Shown: one piece after another, positions 32,092 through 42,649 of the stretch | Layout: each line of letters begins with the position of its first letter | How positions within the stretch are numbered: position 1 is the stretch's first letter | NCBI GenBank assembly: GCA_025232375.1 | Contig: CP060419.1 | Location: forward strand, 2,231,001 to 2,295,000 | DNA length: 64,000 nt | Origin: Pseudoxanthomonas sp. NC8 | Lineage (GTDB): Bacteria > Pseudomonadota > Gammaproteobacteria > Xanthomonadales > Xanthomonadaceae | Direction: 5' to 3' | The notes under the pieces: generated by a model | What the model was told of the DNA's origin: nothing | Seen by the model: only the letters and a program-made list of their open reading frames with translations | Database searches by the model: none | Program-made: the position numbers and the translations under genes

Positions 32092-32520
32092 ATGAAGCCT
32101 TCCCCGCGCCATCTGGCGTGCGCGTTCGCACTGGCGATCATGGTCCCCGCGTGCGCCATGGCCGCGGACGAAACCCGGCAAACCGGGGCGGTGCTGTCCG
32201 GCACCTTCTTCGGCAGCATGCCCGTGGCCGGCTGCGAACAGGCCGACGCGCTGCTGCAGCTGGGCGCGGAGCGGCGCTACACGTTGCAGGCGCACTGCCG
32301 GATGACGCTGGAAAACCTGCCGCCCGAACAGGGTGACTGGTCGGTGGAGTGGAATGGCACCTGCCTGCGTCTGGTACCGGACGGCTTGCGTGGCGCCCGC
32401 GAATTCGCCCTGCCGGCGGACGACACGCTGGTGCTCGCGGACGGCTCCTGCATAGAGCCGGTCGAGGACCCGCGCGGACGCAGCCTGCATCGCATGCAGC
32501 CGGCAGCGGCGCGGCACTGA
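32092..32520 (+). CDS. Small exported protein, distantly NlpE-N-like
   Basis: Intact 142 residues with a signal peptide ([17 protein letters not shown]). Mature part [23 protein letters not shown] and YTLQAHC resembles the NlpE N-terminal beta-barrel pattern (GxxxGxLPCADCPG), but the CxxC is reduced to a single Cys, so copper binding is doubtful. It ends one base before greB starts, so the two are probably co-transcribed. Confidence 0.5.
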   Translation: MKPSPRHLACAFALAIMVPACAMAADETRQTGAVLSGTFFGSMPVAGCEQADALLQLGAERRYTLQAHCRMTLENLPPEQGDWSVEWNGTCLRLVPDGLRGAREFALPADDTLVLADGSCIEPVEDPRGRSLHRMQPAAARH

Positions 32521-32521
32521 C

Positions 32522-33025
32522 ATGTCGCGCTGGCGTCCACCTCCCGAAAAGAGCACCGCGCTGATCACCCGCGGCGGCCACGACCGGCTCAAGGCCGAAC
32601 TGGACGAGCTGTGGCGGGTGAAACGCCCGGAGGTGGTCAAGGCCCTCGCCGCCGCCGCCGCCGAGGGCGACCGCTCGGAGAACGCCGAGTACACCTACCG
32701 GAAGAAGCAGCTCGGCGAGATCGACCGTCGCGTGCGCTACCTGTCCAAACGGATTCCGGCACTGAAGGTCGTCGAAGGCCAGCCCACCGATCCGGAAGCC
32801 GTGTACTTCGGCGCGCGGGTGGAACTCGAGCGCGTGGATGACGGCCAGCTGTTGCGGTACCGCATCGTCGGTCCCGACGAGACCGACGCCGCGCTGGGCT
32901 ATATCAGCATCGATTCGCCACTCGCGCGCGCCCTGCTGAAGAAGCGCATCGACGACGAGTTCCCGGTCGAGCTGCCTGGCGGCCCGGCGCGCTTCGTGCT
33001 GGTCGACATCCGCTACGCGGAGTGA
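32522..33025 (+). CDS. greB: Transcription elongation factor GreB
   Basis: Intact, 167 residues. Rescues backtracked RNA polymerase by stimulating transcript cleavage. Coiled-coil finger with acidic tip ([35 protein letters not shown]), then the globular C-terminal domain ([33 protein letters not shown]). The basic [15 protein letters not shown] region favours GreB over GreA. Confidence 0.96.
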   Translation: MSRWRPPPEKSTALITRGGHDRLKAELDELWRVKRPEVVKALAAAAAEGDRSENAEYTYRKKQLGEIDRRVRYLSKRIPALKVVEGQPTDPEAVYFGARVELERVDDGQLLRYRIVGPDETDAALGYISIDSPLARALLKKRIDDEFPVELPGGPARFVLVDIRYAE

Positions 33026-33026
33026 G

Positions 33027-33042
33027 GCCGCAGGCTCGCGGC
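33027..33042 (+). terminator. Weak hairpin after greB
   Basis: GGCCGC-AGGC-TCGCGGCC type inverted repeat immediately after the greB stop, followed by AGGAAAA rather than a T-tract. Terminator role uncertain. Confidence 0.3.
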
Positions 33043-33048
33043 CAGGAA

Positions 33049-33152
33049 AAGTATCCGCGCATACTTCCGCATACGCGTGCGCATGGATCGCGTGGTCATC
33101 CACGTGAAAACAAAGGGGTATCTCCGCCCCGGCTGGACATACGTATACGTAT
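33049..33152. promoter_or_regulatory. AT-rich regulatory region upstream of degV with two inverted repeats
   Basis: AAGTAT-CCGCGC-ATACTT (33049-33066) and the perfect 14-bp palindrome ATACGTATACGTAT (33139-33152) lie in a 190-bp gap that is much richer in A+T than its surroundings, just upstream of degV. These look like repressor operators plus a promoter, but no regulator can be named. Confidence 0.45.
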
Positions 33153-33216
33153 TTGACGCCCGCGCCATACCCGTGCTTTTTTCCGCGCTGTTTGCCATGT
33201 ATTCCGGGGAGAAAAC

Positions 33217-34270
33217 ATGTTTGCAGTGAAACCGAATCCGACCGCAGCCGACGCAGCCGAAGGCAACGCCGTGCGTCCGCTGGTACGTACCGGCATCGTC
33301 ATCGACGCCTCGTGCGACGTATCCGCGGAATTCCTGTCCGATCCGGACGTGGCGGTGATCCCGATCCCGATACGGATCGGCGACTCCACCTATGTCGACC
33401 AGCATGACCCGGAAGCCAGCGCCCGCTACCTGCGCGAGAACGGCAAGGGCGAGGGTGTGGCCGGACAGTCGGTGCCGTTGAACGCCGAGCAGATGCGCAA
33501 CCTGTTCATCGAGCGCTTCGCCTGGATTACGACTCGGTCTATTGCCTGACCATCACCGCCAGCCGCAGCCCGATCCACGAAGCCTCGAGCCAGGGCAGCG
33601 CGATGGCCCTGGCCCACGTCCGCGACATGCGCCAGGCCGCGGACATCAAGCGCCCGTTCCAGTTCCGGGTGATCGACACCAAGAACATGTTCGCCGGCTC
33701 GGGCCTGCCGGCCATGGCCTTGCGCGACATGCTCCGGCAGCAGATGCAGCCGAAGGAAATCCACGACGCGCTGTTCAAGGTCATCGATTCGACCTACACC
33801 TACTACGTGCCGGACGACCTGGACTACGCCCGCACCCGCTCGCGGGTTCGCGGCGACCGCAGCATCAACCTGGTCAGCGTGGTCCATGGGCGGCATGCTG
33901 GGGATCAAGCCGATCATCCGCGGCTACCACGGCGACACCCATCCGGTGAGCAAGTGTCGCGGTCGTGCCGAATATAGGGCCGCCTCTTCAGCTTTGCTGC
34001 CGGGCGCGTCGAGCGCGGCCTGCACACCCCGCACGTGATCGTGTCCTACGCCGGCCCGCTGGACGAGGTCGAACGCATCCCCGAACTGGGCGACCTGCGC
34101 GAAATCTGCACGCGCGCGGGCGTGTCGCTGCACGTGCTGCAGATGAGCATCACCGGAATGATGAACATCGGCCCCGGCGGCCTCACCTGGCCTTCGCCGC
34201 ACCGGTGCACACGACACACCCTGATCCCGCAACCGGGCGCGCATCGCGCGCCCGGCCCGGTCAGGGCTGA
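33217..34270 (+). CDS. DegV family fatty-acid-binding protein
   Basis: Two-domain DegV fold that binds fatty acids (FakB-like proteins donate them to a kinase in Firmicutes; the role in this group is unclear). VRTGIVIDASCDVSAEFL, IPIPIRIGDSTYVD, SVYCLTITASRSPIHEAS, MGGMLGIKPIIRGYHG, HVIVSYAGPLDEV, NIGPGGLTLAFAA. About 345 residues. Lesions near 33527, 33885, 33972 (TATAGG where AEYLGRLFSF needs TACCTGGG) and 34189 (a C lost in ACCCTGG). The start is preceded by GGGGAGAA. The stop abuts the convergent rimO stop with no gap. Confidence 0.82.
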
Positions 34271-35638
34271 TCAGACCAGGCGCAGCCCCAGCGGGGCGGC
34301 GTCGCCGGCCTCGGCGTATTCGACCTCGCCGTACAGGTCGTGCTCGTCGCTGCCCATGATCCGCACGTCGACGAACTCGCCGACCTGCAGGCCGGCGTCG
34401 CGACCGTCCTGGATCTGGACCACGCCGTCGATCTCCGGCGCATCGGCCATCGAGCGGGCGATCGCCAGCTCGCCGTCGAGCGCATCGATAAGGCAGCGCT
34501 GCACGCTGCCGACCTTCGCCTCCAGGCGCGCGGCGGAAATTTCACCCTGCCGTTCCATGAAACGGGGTAAGGCGCTCCTGCTTGACCTCTTCCGGCACCG
34601 CACCGGGCAGGTCGTTGGCCGCCGCGCCGTCCACCGGCGAATAGGCGAAGGCACCGACACGGTCCAGCTGTGCCTCGTCGAGGAAGTCGAGCAGCTCCTG
34701 GAACTCGGCCTCGGTCTCGCCGGGGAAGCCCACGATGAAGGTCGAGCGCAGGGTCAGGTCCGGGCACATCGCGCGCCAGCGCTGCACGCGCTCCAGGGTC
34801 TTGTCGACCGCGCCGGGGCGCTTCATCAGCTTGAGGATGCGCGGGCTGGCGTGCTGGAAGGGAATGTCCAGGTACGGCAGGACCTTGCCTTCGGCCATCA
34901 GCGGGATCACGTCGTCCACGTGCGGATACGGATAGACGTAATGCAGGCGGGTCCACGCATCCAGCTCGGACAGGCCTTCGCACAGCGCCTTCATCCGGGT
35001 CTGGTATTCGCGGCCGCGCCAGCTGCGCGCGGCGTACTTCAGGTCCACGCCGTAGGCGGAGGTGTCCTGCGAGACGACCAGCAGCTCGCGCACGCCGCCC
35101 TTCACCAGGCGCTCGGCCTCGCGCAGCACCTCGTCGACCGGGCGCGACACCAGGTCGCCGCGCATCGAGGGAATGATGCAGAAGCTGCAGCGGTGGTTGC
35201 AGCCTTCGGAAATCTTCAGGTAGGCGTAGTGGTGCGGGGTCAGCTTGAGGCCGTAGTCCGGGACCAGGTCAGGAACGGGTCGTGCTTGGGCGGCAGCGCT
35301 TTGTGCACCGCTTCCATCACGCTGCCGTAGTCCTGCGGGCCTGACACCGACAGCACGTGCGGATACTGCGCGCGGATCAGCTCCGAGCGCTTGCCCGGGC
35401 AGCCGGTGACGATGACCTTGCCGTTCTCGTTCATCGCCTCGCCGATGGCGTCCAGCGATTCGGCCACCGCCGAGTCGATGAAGCCGCAGGTGTTGACCAC
35501 CACCACGTCGGCGGCGTCGTAGCTGGGAACGATGTCGTAGCCCTCCACCCGCAGCTGGGTGAGGATGCGCTCGGAATCGACCAGCGCCTTCGGACAGCCG
35601 AGGCTGACGAAGCCGACTTTGGGGTTCTGCAGGGACAT
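34271..35638 (-). CDS. rimO: Ribosomal protein uS12 methylthiotransferase
   Basis: Radical-SAM enzyme adding a methylthio group to Asp of ribosomal protein S12. N-terminal UPF0004 domain with three Cys ([38 protein letters not shown]), the radical SAM cluster [42 protein letters not shown], and a C-terminal TRAM domain ([18 protein letters not shown]). About 454 residues. Frame changes at about 35272 (CCAGG site) and 34568 (CCTTACC). Confidence 0.95.
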
Positions 35639-35701
35639 GGGGAAACTCGGGAGGAACGGGCTGCCGGAACGGTGGCGGACCCGGCGTGGCCGGGGCGCGG
35701 A

Positions 35702-35707
35702 ATTATA
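35702..35707 (-). promoter_or_regulatory. Candidate -10 (TATAAT) for rimO
   Basis: Perfect TATAAT on the minus strand, 63 bases upstream of the rimO ATG in the divergent gap with the dienelactone hydrolase gene. No clear -35. Confidence 0.4.
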
Positions 35708-35828
35708 GCGGCCATGCCCTGCCCGCTCCCTCCTGGCCGTTCAGGAACCGCCGGTGCGGCCGTACGCCCGCCACCGTCCGCCCCGCCAGCGCCTAAGATG
35801 AACGCCGATTTCTTCCGGGAGCGCAGCC

Positions 35829-36530
35829 ATGGGCCAGTGGATCCAGCTCGATACGCCGCACGGCACGGTCGCCGCCTGGCAGATCGACCACGCGGCGGCG
35901 CCCAAGGGCGGCCTGGTGGTCATCCAGGAGATCTTCGGGGTCAACGCGCACATCCGCGAGGTGGCCGAAGGCTATGCCGCCGAGGGCTACGCGGTGCTGG
36001 CGCCGGCCTTCTTCGATCCGATCCAGCCCGGCGTGGAGCTGGACTACGATAAGGCCAGCTCCCTGCGCGGCCGCGAGCTGGTCGGCCAGCTCGGCCTGGA
36101 CGCGGCGCTGGACATCGTCGCCAGCGCCGCGCAACACCTGCGCGCCCACCTTGGCCGCCCTGCAGGTGCAGCGGGCCATCGGCACCGTCGGCTACTGCTG
36201 GGGCGGCACCGTGGCGATGCTGTCGGCACTAAAGCTCGGACTGCCGTCGGTCAGCTACTACGGAGCGCGCGACCTGCCCTTCCTCGAGGACCCGGCACTG
36301 GTGGCCGCCCCGCGGGCGCCGGTGATGTTCCACTTCGGCGAGCACGACACCTCGATCACGCCCGAGGCCGTCGAAGCGCACCGGCGCGCCCTGCCGACCA
36401 TGGCGGTGCACACGTATCCGGCCGGGCACGCGTTCAACCGCGACGTCGACCCGAACGCCTACGGCAAGGGCAGCGCCACCCCTGGCGCGTGCGCGCAGCC
36501 TGGACTTCTTCGCCGGGCACCTGCGGTGAG
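35829..36530 (+). CDS. Dienelactone hydrolase family protein
   Basis: Alpha/beta hydrolase using a Cys nucleophile. GGLVVIQEIFGVNAHIRE (oxyanion and substrate Glu), YAVLAPAFFD, nucleophile elbow GTVGYCWGGTVAM, Asp in FGEHDTSITPEAVE, His in YPAGHAFNRD. About 233 residues. Lesions at 36147 (CCTTGG) and about 36482; the repaired end is RARSLDFFAGHLR. Physiological substrate unknown. Overlaps the HIT gene (GTGA). Confidence 0.88.
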
Positions 36531-36945
36531 CGGCCCGGTCCTGCCATTCCCGCTGGATCCGCGCCTTGGCCGCCGACAGCGCGTTCATCGCCGACGGTCC
36601 GCTGTCGCAGATGCGGCTGATGGACGACACCCGCTTCCCGTGGCTGCTGCTGGTGCCGCGTGTGGAAGGTGCAGTCGAATGGATCGACTTGGACGGCGGC
36701 CAGCAACGCTGCTGCTGGCCGAGCTCAACCAGGTCAGCCAGCTGCTGCGTGCCGAAGCGGGCGTGGAGAAGGTCAACATCGGCGCGCTCGGCAATATCGT
36801 GCGCCAGCTGCACGTGCACGTGGTCGGTCGCCATCAGGGCGACCCGGCCTTACCGGGTCCGGTCTGGGGCAGTGGCGCGATGCAGCGCCATGACGCCGAC
36901 ACGCTCGCGGCGCGTGTCGCGCTGTGGCGTTCACGGCTAGGATAG
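36527..36945 (+). CDS. HIT-domain protein
   Basis: About 139 residues. Starts with GTG overlapping the previous stop. FIADGPLSQMRLMDDTRFP, LLLVPR and the His-triad region VRQLHVHVVGRHQGDPALPG, a variant with Gln in the first His position, typical of a proteobacterial HIT subgroup (nucleotide hydrolase or transferase). Lesions at 36566 (CCTTGG, where RLAADSAFIADG is expected) and about 36698. Confidence 0.85.
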
Positions 36946-36979
36946 GCGCCTCCATTCCACGACACCGACCTATCCCGCC

Positions 36980-37146
36980 ATGGGCTCCAATATCTTCGCC
37001 GCGCTCATCCTGATCGTCCTGGGCCTGTTCTTCCTGGCCCGCAACCTCGGGTGGATCGACAGCGGACTGGGCAGCCTGCTGGCGACCCTGGTGGCCGGCG
37101 ATCCCTGGTCGCGGTCGGCGTGGGCATGCTGCTGCGGCGGAAGTGA
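36980..37146 (+). CDS. Tiny membrane protein, LiaI/LiaF-like transmembrane region (copy 1)
   Basis: About 55 residues after repair: IFAALILIVLGLFFLARNLG, then LLATWWPAILVAVGVGMLLRRK, two helices with a short turn. The written sequence near 37085 has extra bases at two CCTGG positions; removing them gives a WWPA motif identical to that in copy 2. Function unknown; this DUF5668-like domain occurs in envelope-stress proteins. Confidence 0.6.
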
Positions 37147-37284
37147 TGACAGGGACGTTCCGGCGTCGTGAACCGCGGCGCCCAGGCCCGCACCGGCGCC
37201 CTGCAACGGGAAGTTGACTTCCGGCACCTGATCCTGGGCGCCGGCGGGCGCAGCATGGCGCCACACCCTTCCGAGGACGCCGCC

Positions 37285-37470
37285 ATGCACCGCCGCCTGA
37301 TCCCCGCCCTGGTCCTGATCGTGCTGGGCACGCTGTTCCTGCTGGACAACCTGGGCGTGGCCGGCATCGACGCCGGCCGCCTTCTGGCGACATGGTGGCC
37401 TGCACTGCTGATCGTCGCCGGCCTCGGCAAGCTGCTGCTGCCTGCCCGCGACACCGCGCGGCACTGCTGA
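37285..37470 (+). CDS. Tiny membrane protein, LiaI/LiaF-like transmembrane region (copy 2)
   Basis: Intact 61 residues: LIPALVLIVLGTLFLLDNLG, LLATWWPALLIVAGLGKLLLP. Clear paralogue of the preceding gene (same IVLG, LLATWWPA and aromatic positions), so a tandem duplication. An upstream ATG at 37255 is an alternative start. Followed by a strong terminator. Confidence 0.65.
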   Translation: MHRRLIPALVLIVLGTLFLLDNLGVAGIDAGRLLATWWPALLIVAGLGKLLLPARDTARHC

Positions 37471-37577
37471 CGCGACGCCCGCCGGGCTCACGCCGGTCCG
37501 ACGGCGTCGGCCACGGCCACCGAACATGCGCGGGCCAGGCGTGCCCCGTTCCCGGCACACATCCCGGCACAAACGGA

Positions 37578-37606
37578 AAGGGCGCGGAAATCCGCGCCCT
37601 TTTTTG
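37578..37606 (+). terminator. Rho-independent terminator
   Basis: Perfect 9-bp stem GGGCGCGGA / TCCGCGCCC with a two-base loop, preceded by AAA and followed by TTTTTT. It ends the plus-strand small-membrane-protein unit and, read in reverse, could also serve the convergent dcd gene. Confidence 0.9.
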
Positions 37607-37623
37607 TTCCCGCGACTCCGGCC

Positions 37624-38197
37624 TCAGGTCCGCGGCAGGGTCACCCCGGTCTGGCCCTGGTACTTGCCGCCGCGGTCCTTGTACGAGGTCTCGCAGACGT
37701 CGTCGGCGTCGGACTGGAAGAACAGCATCTGGGCCACGCCTTCGTTGGCGTAGATCCGCGCCGGCAGCGGCGTGGTGTTGCTGAATCCAGGGTCACGTGT
37801 CCTTCCCATTCGGGCTCGAGTGGAGTCACGTTGACGATGATCCCGCAGCGCGCGTAGGTGCTCTTGCTGGGCACACCACCAGCGTGTCGCGCGGGATGCG
37901 GAAGTACTCGACCGTGCGCGCCAGCGCGAAACTGTTCGGCGGGATGATGCACTCGTCGGCCTCGATGTCGACGAAGCTCTTCGGGTCGAAGTGCTTGGGG
38001 TCGACGATCGTGGAGTTGATGTTGGTGAACACCTTGAACTCGCGCGAGCAGCGCACGTCGTAGCCGTAGCTGGAAGTGCCGTAGCTGACGATGCGGTTAC
38101 CGTCCGCCGCGTGCTTGACCTGGCCCGGCTCGAACGGCTCGATCATCCCGTGCTGCTCGGCCATGCGGCGGATCCAGCGGTCGCTCTTGATGCTCAT
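37624..38197 (-). CDS. dcd: dCTP deaminase
   Basis: Deaminates dCTP to dUTP in thymidylate synthesis. [32 protein letters not shown], then catalytic region [21 protein letters not shown] (Glu) and [14 protein letters not shown], end [14 protein letters not shown]. 191 residues as expected. Frame changes near 37877 and 37790. Confidence 0.95.
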
Positions 38198-38348
38198 GCG
38201 GTGTTTCCATAGGCGCGACGGCCCGCGACCCGGCGATTGTAGAGCCGAGCCCTGTCCTGCCGCACCCATCGCGCGCCGCGATGCCGCCGCGGCAGGAACC
38301 GGACGGGCCGGCGACGCGAAACGGTTGGGCGAAGGCGGCGCCGTTGCA

Positions 38349-38376
38349 GGCCTGCCGCCCCGTGTCGCGGCAGGCC
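38349..38376. repeat. Perfect 10-bp inverted repeat between dcd and mrp
   Basis: GGCCTGCCGC and GCGGCAGGCC separated by eight bases, 24 bases beyond the mrp stop. No T-tract. Either a weak terminator of mrp or a REP-type element. Confidence 0.5.
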
Positions 38377-38399
38377 CGGCGCCCGCAGGGATGCCTCGT

Positions 38400-39470
38400 T
38401 CAGAATGGGGTCGAGGCGATCGGCATCGAGGCCCGCGGCCGCGCTGCCAGGTGCGCCGCCATCGCCTGCGCGGCCGCCATGTACGCCTGCGCTGCCGCCG
38501 AATCCGGTGCGGCCGCGACAACCGGGGTCCCGGCATCGCCCTGCTCGCGGATGCGCAGGTCCAGCGGCAGCGAGCCCAGCAGCGGCACGCCGTACTGCGT
38601 GGCCATCGCCTGCCCGCCGCCCTGGCCGAACAGGTGTTCGGCATGGCCGCAGTTGCTGCACACGTGCACCGCCATGTTCTCGACGATGCCCAGCACCGGC
38701 ACGTTGACCTTCTCGAACATCTTCAGCGCCTTGCGCGCATCCAGCGTGGCGATCTCCTGCGGCGTGGTCACGATCACCGCGCCGGCGACCGGGATCTTCT
38801 GCGTAAGGGTCAGCTGGATGTCGCCGGTGCCCGGCGGCAGGTCGACCACCAGGTAGTCCAGGTCGCCCCAGCGCGTGTCGGTGAACAGCTGGGTCAGCGC
38901 CGAGGTGGCCATCGGCCCGCGCCAGATCATCGGCATGTCGGCGTCGACCAGCAGGCCGATCGACATGGCCTCCACCCCGAACGCGCGCATCGGCTCGATC
39001 GACTTGTTGTCCGGGCTCTCCGGCCGCCCCGAGAGGCCGAGCATGGCCGGCACGCTGGGACCGTAGACGTCCGCGTCGAGCACGCCGACCTGGCGCCCAG
39101 CCGCTGCAGGGCAGGCCAGGTTCACCGCGGTGGTCGACTTGCCGACTCCGCCCTTGCCGGAGCCGACCGCGATCACGTTGCGGACGCGCGGCGCAGGCGA
39201 CAGGCCGGGCTGCACGGCATGGGCGGCGATGCGCGGGCGCACCTCGAACGCGGCGAACCCTCCGCCGGCCGCCTCGACCCGCGCAGCGACCTCGTGGCGC
39301 AGGCCCGAGACCGCGTCAGCCGCCAGTGGATAGCCGGCCACCAGCTCGACGCGGCAGGCACGCAGGTCGCCCTGCACCTCCCATCCGGCCCGTGGAGGGG
39401 CCAGCGCCAGACCGGTGCATGGATCGACGAGCTGCTCGAGGGCCGAGACCAGGTTCTTGAAGTTGCTCAT
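38400..39470 (-). CDS. apbC: Iron-sulfur cluster carrier protein Mrp/ApbC
   Basis: 356 residues, frame open throughout. P-loop ATPase: [53 protein letters not shown], and the cluster-binding CxxC in [16 protein letters not shown]-terminal MIP18-like domain. Directly after the P-loop the written [16 protein letters not shown] departs from the family; shifting frame over 39088-39122 restores a LALQRLGAQVGVLD-like sequence, so three one-base losses at CCWGG sites cancel out. Confidence 0.94.
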   Translation of the reverse strand: MSNFKNLVSALEQLVDPCTGLALAPPRAGWEVQGDLRACRVELVAGYPLAADAVSGLRHEVAARVEAAGGGFAAFEVRPRIAAHAVQPGLSPAPRVRNVIAVGSGKGGVGKSTTAVNLACPAAAGRQVGVLDADVYGPSVPAMLGLSGRPESPDNKSIEPMRAFGVEAMSIGLLVDADMPMIWRGPMATSALTQLFTDTRWGDLDYLVVDLPPGTGDIQLTLTQKIPVAGAVIVTTPQEIATLDARKALKMFEKVNVPVLGIVENMAVHVCSNCGHAEHLFGQGGGQAMATQYGVPLLGSLPLDLRIREQGDAGTPVVAAAPDSAAAQAYMAAAQAMAAHLAARPRASMPIASTPF

Positions 39471-39577
39471 GAAATTGCGTCATCAACCGTGACGTTGGTC
39501 ATTGTGTCAAATGGATGCACTTGGAATTAAAACCATGTTAAGTTTCTGTCAGGCCAAGCATTTCGGCCTCATTCATG

Positions 39578-39604
39578 ATCGGCTTCGGGGAAGAAGAAGC
39601 CGAT
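39578..39604 (+). promoter_or_regulatory. Leader hairpin of the TonB receptor gene
   Basis: ATCGGCTTC (39578-39586) and GAAGCCGAT (39596-39604) form a perfect 9-bp stem 27 bases before the receptor ATG. It lies in a 160-bp AT-rich leader that also contains A/T-rich promoter-like sequence around 39515-39545. A role in leader stability or control is inferred. Confidence 0.45.
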
Positions 39605-39631
39605 AAAGATCAACGATTTAGGGGATATTTG

Positions 39632-42577
39632 ATGACCGAACAATCTTCCTCCGGCCCCGCCCGGAACCGCTTGAGCGCCGCGCTGCTCGCCGCCCTGGTC
39701 CTGCCGCTGGCCGGGCTGGCTTTTGCCCAGCAGGCCGACGCGGCCCAAGGGAACGCAGGTGAGCAGGCCACCGCAGCCGGCGGCACCGCCAACCTCGACA
39801 AGGTGACGGTTGTCGGTTCGCGCATCAAGCGCGCCGAGATCGAAGGCCCGACCGCGGTGACGGTGATCACCCGCGACGACATCGACCGCGAAGGCTTCCA
39901 GAGCGTCGGCGACATGCTGATGTCGCTGAGCCAGAACGCCACCACCTCGTTCACCGGCGACCTCGGCGTGACCGGCTTCACGCCGAATGCCCAGGGTGGT
40001 CAACCTGCGCAACCTCGGCCCCGGCTACACCCTGGTGCTGATCAACGGCCGCCGTCCGGCCCAGTACCCGCAGCCGTACAACCGCGACAACAACGTGGTC
40101 AACACCCGCGCGATCCCGTCCTCGGTGGTCGAGCGCGTGGAAGTCCTGAGCGGCGGCGCCTCGGCGATCTATGGTTCCGACGCGGTCGCCGGCGTGGTCA
40201 ACATCGTGCTGCGCGAGAACTTCGACGGCAACCAGCTGCGCGTGACCGCCGGCACCACCACCAACGGCGGCGGTGATACTGGCGGCTTCGAGCTGCTCGG
40301 CGGCAAGACGGGCGACCGCTGGACCGCGACCTGGGCCCTGCAGTACCGCGCCACCGAGCCGGTGTTCGCCGACCAGCGCGATTTTTTGGCCGACACCCGC
40401 AACGGCCCGCTGGGCTATGACTTCACCAACCCGGCGCTGTCGCTGATCATGATCCGCGGCCTTAGCCAACGCCAACGGCCCGGTCAACCACAACGCCTAC
40501 TATCCGGGCGCTGCGGCGTGCGACGCACTGGGCTTCGACACCCGCACCACTGCCGCCCGCGGCACTTACTGCGGCTCGTTCACCCAGTCGGCATCGCGTT
40601 CGATCTCCAACAAGCAGGAGTTCTGGAGCGCGTACGGTTACGGCACCTTCGACGTGACCGACACCACCCAGCTGTGGGCCAGCACTAACTACTACGGCAA
40701 CAACGCGTCGGCCAGCGCCGGCACCGAGTTCTGGGGCACCAGCGGCGACCGCTTCAACACCACCCGCGCCGGCGCGGCGACGGCGTTCCTGTGGAACACC
40801 AGCACCCGTGACCTGGTCCAGCTGCAGCGCGTCTTCTCGCCCGAGGAGCTGGGCGGCAACGAGGCGGCGGTGACCAAGTACGACGAGTACACCTACGACG
40901 TCGCCGCCGGTATCCGTGGCAGCTTCGCCGACCGCTTCGACTGGGAGGCGTACGGCAACTACGGCTACTATAACTACCGCATGGACCGCCCGCGCCTGCT
41001 GGCCCAGGCCGTGCACAACTACTTCCTCGGCCCGCGCGCCTGGGCTGGGCCAGCTCCGGCGGCGCGATCAGCGCGACCGGCACCTACCCGGTCTACAACA
41101 TCGACCTGGCCAAGTGGGCAGCGCCGATCACGCCGGAGATCTACAAGTCGTTCTCGACCCGGGTGATCAACACCTCCGAGACGTCCTCGTCGAACGTGGG
41201 CTTCAACATCGGCGGCGATCTGTTCGAACTGCCCGCCGGTGCGGTGGGCTGGGCGGCGGTAGCCGAGTGGAACCGCCAGACCATGGACCTATGGTCAGCG
41301 ACCCGCGCACCGACCAGCTGCGCCCGATCGACGACCAGACCATCTACAACCTGACCAGCTCTGGTGAAACCCACGGCGAACGCGATCGCTACGCGATCGG
41401 TACCGAGTTCCGCATCCCGATTCTCGAGACCCTGACCGCGCAGGCCGCGGCCCGCTGGGACCAGTACGACGACATCTCCAACATCGGCGACGCGGTCACC
41501 TACAATATAGTATGGAATGGCGCCCGATCGACTCGCTTCTGTTCCGCGGGTCGTACGCCACCAGCTTCCGCGCCCCGGATATGCAGCTGATCTACGCCGA
41601 AGGCGCGGCCTCGTACGCCAACGTGCTCGACGAGTACGCCTGCCGTTCCGGCACCGGCGCCGGTGCGGCGCAGGGCCCGCGTACCCGCACCCAGTGCAAC
41701 GTCAGCGGCGACCGACCGACCATCTACAGCACCCAGACCCTGATCGCGGGCAACCCGGAGCTGAAGGAGGAAGAGGGCCAGTCGTGGGGCGCCGGCTTCG
41801 TGTGGGACATCACCGACACCATGTCCGCGTCGGTCGACTACTACCGCATCAAGCTGGAAGACGCCGCGTCGCAGTTCTCCAATGACTACCTGCTGCAGAC
41901 CGAGGCGGCCTGCCGCCCAGGCTCCTACAGCGACGGCACCGCGCCGCCGACCCAGGCCGTGTGCGACAACGTGTACACGCTGATCACCCGCGAGAACTCG
42001 CCGGGCGCCCCGACCGACCAGCGCGTCCAGAAGATCAACTCGGCCTACATCAACACCGCGCTGACCGACACCAGCGGCATCGACGCCACCTACCGCTGGA
42101 ACTACGACACCGACCGCTACGGCACCTTCACCACCGACCTTGGCCTATACGCTGGTACTGACCAACAAGTACAAGCAGGTCGAGGCTGATGAGCTGATCG
42201 ACTACCGCGACCTCGCGCCGTACTCCAACACCCCGCAGCGCAGCCGCGTCCGCGGCAGCGTGAGCTGGAACTACGGCGACTGGACGACCACCGTGTTCGG
42301 CACCCGCCTGGGCTCGGCGTACTCCAACGCCACGGTCGACGGCACCAACGCCGCCGGCGGCTGGTACCCGCGCCGACTGCCGCCGTACATGCTGTACAAC
42401 CTGAGCGTGGCCAAGAAGTTCGGCGACAACGTGCAGGCCGACCTGCAGGTGATCAACGTTCTGGACAACCAGTACCGGGTGGACAACAGCTTCACCGCCT
42501 ACCCGTTCTACCAGCCGTGGATCGGCGCCGACCCGCTGGGTCGCCGCTTCTACCTGTCGCTCACCTACCGCTTCTGA
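39632..42577 (+). CDS. TonB-dependent outer-membrane receptor
   Basis: About 980 residues. Signal (LLAALVLPLAGLAFAQ), plug domain (LDKVTVVGSRIKRAEIEGPT, DDIDREGFQSVGDMLMSLSQ, LINGRRPAQYPQ, ALSGG-like VLSGGASAIYGSDAVAGVVN), then a 22-stranded-type barrel ending in aromatic RRFYLSLTYRF. Energised by TonB; ligand unknown, but the adjacent peptidase suggests peptides. AGGGG precedes the ATG. About eight lesions: 39990, 40462 (CCTTAG), 41035, 41289 (CCTATGG), 41511 (AATATAG where TYNLGMEWRPID needs AACCTGGG), 42138 (CCTTGG) and others. Confidence 0.93.
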
Positions 42578-42596
42578 TAGCCCAGGTGGAAAACGG

Positions 42597-42626
42597 AAAA
42601 GCCCGGCGAAAGCCGGGCTTTTCTTT
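42597..42626 (+). terminator. Rho-independent terminator after the TonB receptor
   Basis: AAAAGCCCGGC-GAAA-GCCGGGCTTTT, an 11-bp perfect stem with a GAAA tetraloop, followed by TCTTT. Strong intrinsic terminator only 20 bases past the receptor stop and 24 bases before the S9 peptidase ATG. Confidence 0.93.
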
Positions 42627-42649
42627 GCTGAAACCCACAAGGAGAGTCA

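Noticed and set aside
39632..42577. Programmed ribosomal frameshifting in the TonB receptor
   Set aside because: About eight shifts of mixed direction, none at a slippery heptamer, all near expected CCTGG sites.
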